Assembly (NCBI GenBank): GCA_024638265.1
Contig: JAHEKQ010000027.1
Span: forward strand, 1 to 38,445
Reading direction: 5' to 3'
Source of the DNA: Flammeovirgaceae bacterium
GTDB taxonomy: Bacteria; Bacteroidota; Bacteroidia; Cytophagales; Cyclobacteriaceae
DNA length: 38,445 nucleotides
Each line of letters begins with the position of its first letter. Within the stretch, counting starts at the first letter, position 1. The position numbers and the translations under genes were made by a program. Below, one piece after another: positions 25,234 through 33,303 of the stretch. Below the pieces are notes generated by a model, which was not told the DNA's origin, made no database searches, and was given only the letters and a program-made list of their open reading frames with translations.

Positions 25234-26552
25234 CGGAAAGGATTCAACGCAGATAAACCTCGGGCTCCCGACTTATTCATCACCTTCATCATCTTCTTCA
25301 TGTCCCCGAACTGCTTCATCAGCCTGTTGACCTCCTGGATGGAAGTACCGCTGCCCTTCGCTATTCTCTTTCTTCTTGCCCCATTGAGTAAATCCGGGTT
25401 CTCGCGCTCCATGGGTGTCATCGATTGAATGATCGCCTCCACGGGTTTGAAGTTCGCATCGTCAAGGTCCACGTCCTTAATTGCCTTTCCCATTCCTGGT
25501 ATCATACCTACCAGGTCCTTGATATTACCCATCTTTTTGATCTGTTGAAGCTGGGAAAGGAAGTCATTCAGGTCAAACTGGTTTTTCCGTATCTTTTTGT
25601 TGAGCCTCTTGGCTTCATCTTCATCAAAAGCCTGTTGCGCTTTCTCTACAAGGGATACCACATCACCCATGCCAAGGATTCTGTTGGACATACGGTCTGG
25701 ATGGAACCTGTCAATCGCATCCAGCTTTTCACCGGTACTGATGAATTTAATAGGCTTCTCCACTACCCTGCGAATGGAAAGGGCTGCTCCACCGCGTGTA
25801 TCACCGTCTAGCTTGGTGAGGACCACTCCATCGAAGTCAAGCCTCTCATTAAATGTCCGGGCGGTATTCACCGCATCCTGACCGGTCATAGAGTCGACCA
25901 CAAATAGGGTCTCGGAGGGATTGAGTGATTTCTTCAACGCCTCTATCTCACTCATCATCTGCTCATCTATTGCCAATCGCCCGGCGGTATCGACAATAAC
26001 CACACTCTTTCCATTGCTCTTGGCATATTTAATTGCCGAATTGGCAATTGAGACCGCGTCCTTATTCTCCGGTTCGGCATAGACTTCGACATCTACTTGC
26101 TCCCCGAGAACTTTTAGCTGATCAATGGCTGCCGGTCGGTATATATCGCAGGCAGTCAGCATCACCTGTTTTCCCTGTGACTTCAGGTAATTGGCTAGTT
26201 TACCTGAAAATGTAGTCTTACCTGAACCTTGAAGTCCTGAAATAAGTATTACTGCAGGAGATCCTGAAACATTGATCTCCTCCAGCTTCCCTCCCATCAG
26301 TTCGGTCAGCTTGTCATTGGTAATCTTTGTCAGAAGCTGTCCCGGGGAAACAGATGTCAACACATCCTGTCCCAGTGCCTCCTCCTTGATCTCGTCAGTA
26401 ACTTCTTTGGCCACCTTGAAGTTCACGTCGGCATCGACCAATGCACGACGGATTTCCTTAACCGTCGCAGCAATATTGATTTCTGTAATAGTGGCCTGAC
26501 CCTTGAGGTTCTGGATGGCCTTATCAAGTCTTAAACTTAAATTATCGAACAT
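25230..26552 (-). CDS. ffh: Signal recognition particle protein Ffh
   Basis: A 440-residue SRP54-type GTPase that binds SRP RNA and nascent signal sequences for co-translational targeting to the inner membrane. The N domain helical bundle is followed by the G domain: P-loop GLQGSGKTTFSGKLANYL, DTAGRLAIDEQM, TKLDGDTRGGAALS. The methionine-rich M domain is at the C-terminus, with KQFGDMKKMMKVMNKSG and the RNA-binding segment RRKRIAKGSG. Length is normal. The SRP RNA gene is not recognisable in the window. A TAnnTTTG promoter box lies just upstream. Confidence 0.97.
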   Translation of the reverse strand: MFDNLSLRLDKAIQNLKGQATITEINIAATVKEIRRALVDADVNFKVAKEVTDEIKEEALGQDVLTSVSPGQLLTKITNDKLTELMGGKLEEINVSGSPAVILISGLQGSGKTTFSGKLANYLKSQGKQVMLTACDIYRPAAIDQLKVLGEQVDVEVYAEPENKDAVSIANSAIKYAKSNGKSVVIVDTAGRLAIDEQMMSEIEALKKSLNPSETLFVVDSMTGQDAVNTARTFNERLDFDGVVLTKLDGDTRGGAALSIRRVVEKPIKFISTGEKLDAIDRFHPDRMSNRILGMGDVVSLVEKAQQAFDEDEAKRLNKKIRKNQFDLNDFLSQLQQIKKMGNIKDLVGMIPGMGKAIKDVDLDDANFKPVEAIIQSMTPMERENPDLLNGARRKRIAKGSGTSIQEVNRLMKQFGDMKKMMKVMNKSGARGLSALNPFR

Positions 26553-26571
26553 ACCCGCTTATTTCAGTTTG

Positions 26572-26602
26572 CAAAAATACAAATTCAGTTCGCCGAGGAC
26601 AA
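26572..26602 (-). promoter_or_regulatory. Likely ffh promoter (TTG-N20-TATTTTTG)
   Basis: On the minus strand TATTTTTG (26572-26579) matches the Bacteroidetes -7 box exactly. TTG at 26600-26602 is 20 nt upstream, a suitable -33 spacing. The box ends 19 nt before the ffh ATG at 26552. Confidence 0.5.
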
Positions 26603-26620
26603 GTAAACCGCTAAAGCAAC

Positions 26621-26700
26621 CCTGAGATTTAGGTGATTTTATCCTTTTTTCAGGAAATAATCGAACCTGATGGAGTCCTGAGTACAGATTTAGGTGATTT
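26621..26700. repeat. Two copies of a GATTTAGGTGATTT direct repeat upstream of ffh
   Basis: CCTGAGATTTAGGTGATTT at 26621-26639 recurs at 26677-26700 as CCTGAG, then TACAG, then ATTTAGGTGATTT. The copies are about 60 bp apart and lie 70-150 bp upstream of the ffh start, outside any gene. CCTGA at 26621-26625 can also pair with TCAGG at 26650-26654. These could be binding sites or remnants of an interspersed repeat; the sequence alone does not decide. Confidence 0.55.
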
Positions 26701-26754
26701 CAATCAAGTTCCGTTTACATAATTGTATGTAGCTTGACGCCGTGGGGAGGAGGG

Positions 26755-26772
26755 GCTCTGCCCCGCCAGAGC
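26755..26772. other. GC-rich hairpin downstream of the APC permease gene
   Basis: GCTCTG (26755-26760) and CAGAGC (26767-26772) form a perfect 6-bp stem with loop CCCCGC. The GC-rich block stands out from its AT-rich surroundings. It lies 31 bp beyond the permease stop. The T-rich run follows on the plus strand, opposite to the direction of the permease gene, so a classical terminator for that gene is not well supported. Confidence 0.35.
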
Positions 26773-26814
26773 TTACTTTATTTTTGATCCCCCGGAACAG
26801 CTCTACTTATTTTT
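26761..26814. repeat. Imperfect 25-bp direct repeat across the APC permease 3' end
   Basis: Bases 26761-26785 and 26790-26814 match at 18 of 25 positions without gaps (both start CCCCG and end TATTTTT), with a period of 29 bp. The second copy contains the stop codon of the permease gene. An old local duplication of the gene end is possible. Confidence 0.35.
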
Positions 26815-28080
26815 ACGATAGAGGTAGATGACCAATCCCACTGAAAGCATTACCCCACCCCAGATAAATTCTTCAAGACTCGTCCCCATAAGAGCGAATA
26901 TCACAAACCCCAAAGCTCCAATGGGTACTATCCAGTGCTTCCATTTTACATCCTTTTCCTTGATCTTAATGAAATACATCTCGGCAAGGGCCGACATGAG
27001 ATAGGGAAGTAAAGTCCCGAGAGTTGAGAGCGTAATCAACAACAGGTACACTTTTAACATTCCCCCGGAATAATTCATGACAATCATCAGAGAGGCCAGG
27101 AAGGACGAGATAAGAAGCGCAAAGTCAGGGGCCTCTGCTTTATTGGTCCTTCCAAAAATCGCCGGAAACAGTCCGTCTCCTGCCACCGCCTGAGGAGTGG
27201 ACCCCGATACCCATACATTCCCATTTTGTGATCCTATGATCGATATTAGTGCCCCTACCGCAACCAATATGCCACCCCACTTTCCAAAGATGAACCGGGC
27301 GGCATCCGCTATGGGTGACGTGGACTGTGCGAGTTCTTCATTGGGGATGATTGACATCACTCCCAGGGTGACCACCAGGTAAATCAATGCCACAGTGCTG
27401 GTCCCGATAAGCAAAGCTCTTGGAATGGTCTTTCCCGGATTCTTAACACTATTAGCAGGGACTGTTACCCCCTCAATACCAACAAATGCCCACATGATTA
27501 CCAGGATCATAGTACTGAAACCGCCCCGTTCAGAGCCCACTACAATGCTTTCACTTCGAATCATCGCGAAGTCACCCATAAACAAACCCGCAATTGCCAC
27601 AAGAAACAAGGGTGCGATCTTCATCAGGGTGGTAATAAGTTGGAAGGTTCCTGAAGACTTGGCCCCGGAAAGATTGATACCCGTTACAATCCAAATCGAA
27701 ACTATGGCTATTAAGGGGCTCAGGTAAGGAATCTCATTCCAGGTGGGGAAGATCGACATTAAATAACCTGAAAAGGCTACCCCTCCGGCACCTACCGCAG
27801 TCCAAAGGGAAATCCAATAGCCCCAGGCAACCAGGAATCCCGGCAAATCACCGAAGGCCTCCCTTGTATAAACATACGGGCCTCCCAACATGGGCAATTT
27901 CTTTGCCAGCTTGCCTAATAAGATGGCAATAAACAATGTGCCACCTCCGGCGAAAATCCATCCTACAATACTCAGCTCGCCATAGGGAGCCAGGTATGCG
28001 GGAAGCATGAAGATTCCATTTCCGATGGTGATCCCGACCACAAGTCCCCATGCCCTCCAAAAGCCAATGGTCTTTTTCAT
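26803..28080 (-). CDS. APC-superfamily amino acid permease
   Basis: A 425-residue inner-membrane transporter with about twelve hydrophobic helices. The start WRAWGLVVGITIGNGIFMLPAYL is the APC substrate/ion-binding unwound helix, with the GxGIF-like motif GNGIF. Amino acid or polyamine uptake or exchange is inferred from the family. The frame is open up to 28206, but I choose ATG 28080 (MKKTIGFWRAWG): the upstream 42 residues are not permease-like and would cover the divergent gene's promoter region. The gene end overlaps an imperfect repeat. Confidence 0.92.
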   Translation of the reverse strand: MKKTIGFWRAWGLVVGITIGNGIFMLPAYLAPYGELSIVGWIFAGGGTLFIAILLGKLAKKLPMLGGPYVYTREAFGDLPGFLVAWGYWISLWTAVGAGGVAFSGYLMSIFPTWNEIPYLSPLIAIVSIWIVTGINLSGAKSSGTFQLITTLMKIAPLFLVAIAGLFMGDFAMIRSESIVVGSERGGFSTMILVIMWAFVGIEGVTVPANSVKNPGKTIPRALLIGTSTVALIYLVVTLGVMSIIPNEELAQSTSPIADAARFIFGKWGGILVAVGALISIIGSQNGNVWVSGSTPQAVAGDGLFPAIFGRTNKAEAPDFALLISSFLASLMIVMNYSGGMLKVYLLLITLSTLGTLLPYLMSALAEMYFIKIKEKDVKWKHWIVPIGALGFVIFALMGTSLEEFIWGGVMLSVGLVIYLYRKNK

Positions 28081-28162
28081 CTCAACATGGGTTATTATTT
28101 TTTTGGGATTGAATAGGGCGATACCTCTTGTAGTTTTTAAATTAGTAAAAATGTCACCAATC

Positions 28163-29011
28163 ATGCCTACAAAACTTCTTTCTTTGGTCGCCGCAGTATT
28201 CCTCATTTCCGCAGCTGTTGCTCAACCCTCTACCGATATATGGCTCTTTACTTTAGCGGATGGAAGTGTAACCGGGCAGCCAAAGATGGTCACTGACCGC
28301 GAGGGATATGATAATCAACCACAATTCGGGAAAGATATTCTCTATTATACGACCCAGTTCGATGGCCAGACCGACATTTGGGCACACAACATTTCTACCG
28401 GAAAGACTTACCACATTACGGATACACCCGAGAGTGAATACAGTCCTACCCCTACCCCTGATGGTAACTACGTTTCCGTGATCATGGTGGAAAAAGACAG
28501 TACACAAAGATTATGGAAGTACCATCTTCATCAGCGAAAGCGCGAACTCGTTCTCATCGATCTCAAACCGGTGGGTTACCATGTCTGGTATGGAAATTAC
28601 GACCTTGGCGTGTTCGTCCTGGGTGAGACTAACGATCTGTACATCGCAAATGGTTTCAATGGCAGGTCTGAAAAATTACTCTCAGATATCGGAAGATCCC
28701 TGAACCCAATACCCGGGCAAACCGGTCATTTCAGTTTTGTAAAAAACTACCGGGACAGTGCGAGAACTATCATGGCTACGGATGGCTACGAGCATCTCAG
28801 CCTCATTAATTTACCCGATGGGACTGATGATTTTGCCTGGTTGAATGATAGTACCCTGGTCACGGGTGTCGATAGTCAACTCCTGAAAGCAAGCCTTGTC
28901 AATCAATCCTGGACGCCCTGGGTTGATTTGAGTGAGTATGGGGTAAAGAACATTTCGCGAATCGCCTTCGACAGAAGAAGGGACCGAATGGCCTTGGTTG
29001 TCGAAAGATGA
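28163..29011 (+). CDS. Secreted TolB/WD40-like beta-propeller protein
   Basis: A 282-residue exported protein. The signal peptide MPTKLLSLVAAVFLISAAVAQ is followed by repeated blades typical of TolB-like (PD40) propellers: DNQPQFGKDILYYTTQFDGQ with TDIWAHNISTG, then SEYSPTPTPDGNYVSVIM, and later SRIAFDRRRDRMALV. Function unknown; such proteins often bind partners in the periplasm. The frame is open from 28007, but that stretch is antisense to the APC gene and lacks a signal peptide, so I start at ATG 28163 (28151 is also possible). It converges on the DUF5916 gene. Confidence 0.83.
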   Translation: MPTKLLSLVAAVFLISAAVAQPSTDIWLFTLADGSVTGQPKMVTDREGYDNQPQFGKDILYYTTQFDGQTDIWAHNISTGKTYHITDTPESEYSPTPTPDGNYVSVIMVEKDSTQRLWKYHLHQRKRELVLIDLKPVGYHVWYGNYDLGVFVLGETNDLYIANGFNGRSEKLLSDIGRSLNPIPGQTGHFSFVKNYRDSARTIMATDGYEHLSLINLPDGTDDFAWLNDSTLVTGVDSQLLKASLVNQSWTPWVDLSEYGVKNISRIAFDRRRDRMALVVER

Positions 29012-29032
29012 TGACTGGTTTACCTCAACCGA

Positions 29033-31183
29033 TCAGCTTCGGAACAAATAACTTGCCTTAAAGAAAAAACCGTTACGGAAAGATTCAAATCGATCTTTGG
29101 TAGCTACATAATCCTCGAGCTGGTCATCCCATTGCATTTTGTTGAGAATGGAACCATACCCTATATGTACTACGGTACCGGGGATAAGGGTAAATGAAGC
29201 CAGGAAGTCAGCAGCAATGTCCGGATCCCTGGAGTCGTACTCAACAATAGCCCTGAAGAACAGGAATTTGTTTACCTGGTAGGTATTGCGTGACCTCACC
29301 AAAGTCCTTGTGAAGTCCAGTTCTCTATTGTCCTCCCTGTAAAAATCAGAGAAAGTATAACGCCATTGTGTATTGATCTTATCTGAGAGTTGCAAGTTTA
29401 ATTGCCCGGTGATATTCTTCCCATAACCTGAATAGGGATCAGAAACATATCTGATCAATTTACCAAAACGGTAGGACAGGTTTAGATTGATCCGCTTGTT
29501 TAACTGGCTCTCAGCCTCCACCCTCAAATTATCCCGGTTAAATACCTGGCCGTCAAATACCTCTGTCTTATCATTCAACGCAACTGAAAATCTCGAATTC
29601 CTGATCAGGTTGAGCCGGGCATTGAAATAATAGCTCTTCTCCCACAAACCACCTGGCTTATCATAGGTACGTGTCAAGCTTATCCAATTGTCTATTCTCT
29701 GCAGAAAATCAGAATCGAAATATATTTTGGGACCCGCAAAAATATTGAAAGTTGTAACTCCTACCCTTCCTACATACCCAACATCAGATGTGAAGTTTTC
29801 CGAATTATCATTAAACCTTGCCCTGATAAATATTCTACGAGTACTATATCCGTAACTGAAAGCTGTGGCATAATCGGTAGTCATTGACGGAGCTTCAAAC
29901 TCACGATCATATACTTTCATATAATAAGCCTCAATCGTATGGTTTTTGGCAAAACGATAGTTGAAATCAGCCCCGGCCACTGAGTTGCTTCCCCCGTTTT
30001 CTGATCTTCGAGTAAAAAAACCTCCCAGGTAGCTATCATTCGTAAATGAGCGCCTGTAGCGAAGAATCTCAAAATCTGCATAGGGATCTGTACTGCCTTC
30101 TTGCATTTCATCCTGCGCAAAGATCGCTGAGATCCGGTTTTTATCGCCAATCTTTCCGGTGAGTTTTGCCGCAAATATCGGGTTGGTGATAGTCCGAGTG
30201 TTGACAATAGACCTTATGCCTTCTCTCCCATTTCCGCCTGAAAAATTAAAATTCTCACTTCCTTCCTGGAAAAATGGACGTCGCTCGGGGAAGAATAATG
30301 CAAAGCGCTGATTATCATCTACTTGTCCCACATCTGATTCAACCTGGCTGAAATCGGGATTTACTGTTAGATCAAGAACCAAATCAGAAGTAAGCCCTAT
30401 TTTTCCCGTAACCCCAATGTCAGCAACCGATTTGTCAGAAACCCTGACACCTTCTTCGGTTCGACTGTTTTTACTGAACGTCACAGCCGGCAAAACTTCA
30501 ACGAGTTTGTTCTTCTTTATTCCCTCATATTGAATATCCATCATCTGGATCAGGAAATTGTCACCCAGGGCTGGGTCGAGGGGAGGATAGGTGGCATTGA
30601 CCGAATTCCGTGTTACCCTGCGTTCAAATACAACACCCATTTTTACCAGGTTGTTTTTGTTGGCATAGCGAATGCTCTTGAATGGAATTCTAACCTCCAC
30701 ATTGTAACCTTCATCGTTGATCTCGCCGGCAGAATACCAAACAAAGTCTACCGCCTCATCCTCCCTGAAACCTGCGCTTCTGGTATCGCGCTGGATTCCT
30801 GATGGATTAACATAAAAACCATAGATCGTCTGACTGTCATTAAATGAATCGAGGTTGATACACACCCAATCATCGTCCTGTATCCTGTCTCTGGGGGAAA
30901 GAGAAGTTTTGATCAGGTTGGGATCATCATAGCATTTGAATGCGAAATAGATATTCTCGGCATCATATGCCATATAAACCTCTGTTTCATATTCCATATC
31001 CATTCCAAAATCAGGTCGGAATGTCTTAAAACCGGAAACCGTGGTAGCATTCTTCCAGACCTCATCGTCGAGCTTTCCATCTAAAACAGGAGGAGTCGAG
31101 GTAATCTCTGAAGGACGGAGAATGTCATCATTGCCGAATGCTAGCATCGGAACGAGGCAAATCAGTAAAAAAATGGCCCTCAC
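29033..31183 (-). CDS. DUF5916 outer-membrane protein with CBM9-like N-terminal domain
   Basis: A 716-residue exported protein with signal peptide MRAIFLLICLVPMLAFG. Residues about 25-220 form a carbohydrate-binding family 9-like beta sandwich (PPVLDGKLDDEVWKNA, DAENIYFAFKCYDD, VEVRIPFKSIRYA). The rest is the DUF5916 region with alternating beta strands, such as VNPDFSQVESDVGQVDDNQ and RFALFFPERRPFFQEGSENF, and it ends in an aromatic strand ending FKASYLFRS. This suggests a C-terminal outer-membrane barrel. The substrate is unknown. A TATTTTTG box lies upstream. Confidence 0.9.
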   Translation of the reverse strand: MRAIFLLICLVPMLAFGNDDILRPSEITSTPPVLDGKLDDEVWKNATTVSGFKTFRPDFGMDMEYETEVYMAYDAENIYFAFKCYDDPNLIKTSLSPRDRIQDDDWVCINLDSFNDSQTIYGFYVNPSGIQRDTRSAGFREDEAVDFVWYSAGEINDEGYNVEVRIPFKSIRYANKNNLVKMGVVFERRVTRNSVNATYPPLDPALGDNFLIQMMDIQYEGIKKNKLVEVLPAVTFSKNSRTEEGVRVSDKSVADIGVTGKIGLTSDLVLDLTVNPDFSQVESDVGQVDDNQRFALFFPERRPFFQEGSENFNFSGGNGREGIRSIVNTRTITNPIFAAKLTGKIGDKNRISAIFAQDEMQEGSTDPYADFEILRYRRSFTNDSYLGGFFTRRSENGGSNSVAGADFNYRFAKNHTIEAYYMKVYDREFEAPSMTTDYATAFSYGYSTRRIFIRARFNDNSENFTSDVGYVGRVGVTTFNIFAGPKIYFDSDFLQRIDNWISLTRTYDKPGGLWEKSYYFNARLNLIRNSRFSVALNDKTEVFDGQVFNRDNLRVEAESQLNKRINLNLSYRFGKLIRYVSDPYSGYGKNITGQLNLQLSDKINTQWRYTFSDFYREDNRELDFTRTLVRSRNTYQVNKFLFFRAIVEYDSRDPDIAADFLASFTLIPGTVVHIGYGSILNKMQWDDQLEDYVATKDRFESFRNGFFFKASYLFRS

Positions 31184-31206
31184 TAGTATAATAGATTAAT
31201 TTTTTG

Positions 31207-31214
31207 CAAAAATA
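31207..31214 (-). promoter_or_regulatory. -7 box (TATTTTTG) of the DUF5916 gene
   Basis: A perfect TAnnTTTG match on the minus strand, 24 nt upstream of the ATG at 31183, in the 121-bp gap shared with the divergent pgi gene. No good -33 TTTG partner is visible, and no equally good box is seen for pgi. Confidence 0.45.
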
Positions 31215-31304
31215 ACATCAATTAATGTTCAGGTTAATACCTTCTGTGTAATTTTCGGCGCCTAAAAAGGCTACAACAAAAACACCATACCTAGAATATA
31301 GTTT

Positions 31305-32939
31305 ATGTTTCCCAATATTAATCCCACTACTACTGACTCATGGAAGAAGCTGGAAGAGCATTTTGGCGATATTAAATCCAAGCACCTCAGGGATTTTTTC
31401 AGGCAGGATCCTGCCCGATATGAAAAGTTCCATTTAAGGTTTGAGGACCTCCTTGTAGATTTCTCCAAGAACAGGATTAATGATCGCACTCTTGAATTAT
31501 TGATGGCCCTGGCAGATGAGTGCCAATTAAAAGAGGCAATTGATTCCATGTTTAAGGGAGAAAAAATCAACCAGACTGAGGATAGATCAGTACTTCACAT
31601 AGCCTTGCGTTCAAAGAAGGAAATGAAAGCGGATGAAGAAACGGTTGATTCATTGGTTCGAGGTGTATTAGATAAAATGGAAACGTTTGCCGGTAAGCTT
31701 CAATCCGGTGAATGGACCGGGTATACGGGAAAGAAAATTTCCGACATCGTCAATATCGGGATCGGTGGATCGGACCTTGGACCGCTAATGGTGACAGAGG
31801 CCCTTAAACCCTACCAAACCTACGGTATCACCCCTCATTTTGTGTCCAATGTAGATGCCTCACACATTGCGGAGGTACTGAAAGAGGTAAACCGTGAAAC
31901 CACGCTTTTCATGATCGCCTCTAAGACCTTTACCACCCAGGAAACGATGACCAATGCCCACACGGCACGGTCCTGGTTCCTTGAAGGCGCGGATGAGACC
32001 GACATAGAGAAACACTTCGTGGCCATTTCCACCAATGCAGAAGGCGTATCGGAATTCGGGATCAACACGGATAATATGTTTGAATTCTGGGACTGGGTTG
32101 GCGGAAGGTACTCACTTTGGTCGGCCATTGGACTCTCAATTGCCTGCAGTATAGGTTTCGACCGTTTCAGGGAGCTGTTGGATGGTGCAGAGGCGATGGA
32201 CAATCACTTCAGTGATCAGCCTTTCGAGAACAACATACCTGTAATTCTAGCTCTCATAGGCATCTGGTATAATAATTTCTTCGATTCTGAGAGTGAAGCG
32301 ATCCTGCCTTATGACCAGTACCTGCACCGCTTTGCAGCCTATTTCCAGCAGGGTAATATGGAGAGTAACGGGAAATATGTGGACAGAAAAGGCATTCCGG
32401 TAAACTACCAGACCGGACCCATTATCTGGGGAGAACCCGGGACCAACGGGCAGCACGCTTTCTACCAGCTCATCCACCAGGGGACAAAACTGGTACCCTG
32501 CGATTTCATTGCTCCAGCTATTAGTCACAACCCCCTGGGAGATCATCACCAAAAGCTATTATCTAACTTCTTCGCGCAAACCGAGGCGCTGATGAATGGC
32601 AAGACAGAGGAAGAAGTAAGGGAAGATCTGGCAGGTATGGATGAAGATGAACTGGAAAAGTTGCTTCCATTCAAGGTCTTTGAAGGGAACAGACCAACCA
32701 ACTCGATTCTCGTCAAGCAGATCACCCCCTATACCCTTGGTGCCCTGATTGCCATGTACGAGCACAAAATCTTTGTCCAGGGAGTGATATGGAATATCTA
32801 CAGCTTTGACCAATGGGGAGTGGAGCTGGGTAAGCAACTGGCCAAGAAAATACTGCCCGAACTGAAGGGGGATGAGCCTATCGAAGGACATGATGCCTCT
32901 ACCAACGGACTGATCAATGCCTTTAAGTCGATGAGGTAA
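31305..32939 (+). CDS. pgi: Glucose-6-phosphate isomerase
   Basis: A 544-residue cytosolic enzyme interconverting glucose 6-phosphate and fructose 6-phosphate. Family signatures are present: [16 protein letters not shown] and [13 protein letters not shown] (phosphate binding), then [38 protein letters not shown] contains the catalytic His. [20 protein letters not shown] contains the catalytic Lys near the end. Length matches the long-form bacterial enzyme (about 550). It is a single gene, divergent from the DUF5916 gene, and its last 17 nt overlap the converging TMEM220 gene. Confidence 0.97.
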   Translation: MFPNINPTTTDSWKKLEEHFGDIKSKHLRDFFRQDPARYEKFHLRFEDLLVDFSKNRINDRTLELLMALADECQLKEAIDSMFKGEKINQTEDRSVLHIALRSKKEMKADEETVDSLVRGVLDKMETFAGKLQSGEWTGYTGKKISDIVNIGIGGSDLGPLMVTEALKPYQTYGITPHFVSNVDASHIAEVLKEVNRETTLFMIASKTFTTQETMTNAHTARSWFLEGADETDIEKHFVAISTNAEGVSEFGINTDNMFEFWDWVGGRYSLWSAIGLSIACSIGFDRFRELLDGAEAMDNHFSDQPFENNIPVILALIGIWYNNFFDSESEAILPYDQYLHRFAAYFQQGNMESNGKYVDRKGIPVNYQTGPIIWGEPGTNGQHAFYQLIHQGTKLVPCDFIAPAISHNPLGDHHQKLLSNFFAQTEALMNGKTEEEVREDLAGMDEDELEKLLPFKVFEGNRPTNSILVKQITPYTLGALIAMYEHKIFVQGVIWNIYSFDQWGVELGKQLAKKILPELKGDEPIEGHDASTNGLINAFKSMR

Positions 32940-33303
32940 TCTTATTCCGTTTACGGAGTAAAAAGGCATTAAATACTACGGCGGCTAATGCCATAAGGAG
33001 CCCGAAGAATTCACGTGTATCCTCTATGTAGGGTCGATCCGTGGTCATTTCTCCAAAAATTTCCGACTGCTCACCCGCCTGCAGCCAATTGATCATCCCC
33101 GGAGCTTTGGTCGCTGCCAGGGCCGTGAAGGTGACAATTCCCACGATCACAAAGTACAGCTTACCCCGTCCAAAATAACCCTGGAGACAGACCAAGGCTG
33201 TGAATACATATACCAAAACCCAAAGGACCGGATCCGGGTCGTTCCATTGAAATATGGCAAATAGTATAAAGAGAACAGTGAGGAATAGGTTAACGATCTT
33301 CAT
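32923..33303 (-). CDS. TMEM220-family small membrane protein
   Basis: A 126-residue membrane protein with about four hydrophobic helices: [50 protein letters not shown], and [14 protein letters not shown]. The [15 protein letters not shown] motif is characteristic of transmembrane family 220, found in animals and many bacteria. Function unknown. It abuts the end of the TonB receptor gene (shared base 33303), so it probably belongs to that transcript. Confidence 0.85.
   Translation of the reverse strand: MKIVNLFLTVLFILFAIFQWNDPDPVLWVLVYVFTALVCLQGYFGRGKLYFVIVGIVTFTALAATKAPGMINWLQAGEQSEIFGEMTTDRPYIEDTREFFGLLMALAAVVFNAFLLRKRNKITSST

Noticed and set aside
28007-28162. Upstream extension of the TolB-like gene
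   Set aside because: The extension is antisense to the start of the APC gene and would bury the signal peptide; ATG 28163 gives a normal exported N-terminus.
28081-28206. Upstream extension of the APC permease
   Set aside because: The 42 extra residues are not permease-like and overlap the start of the divergent TolB-like gene.
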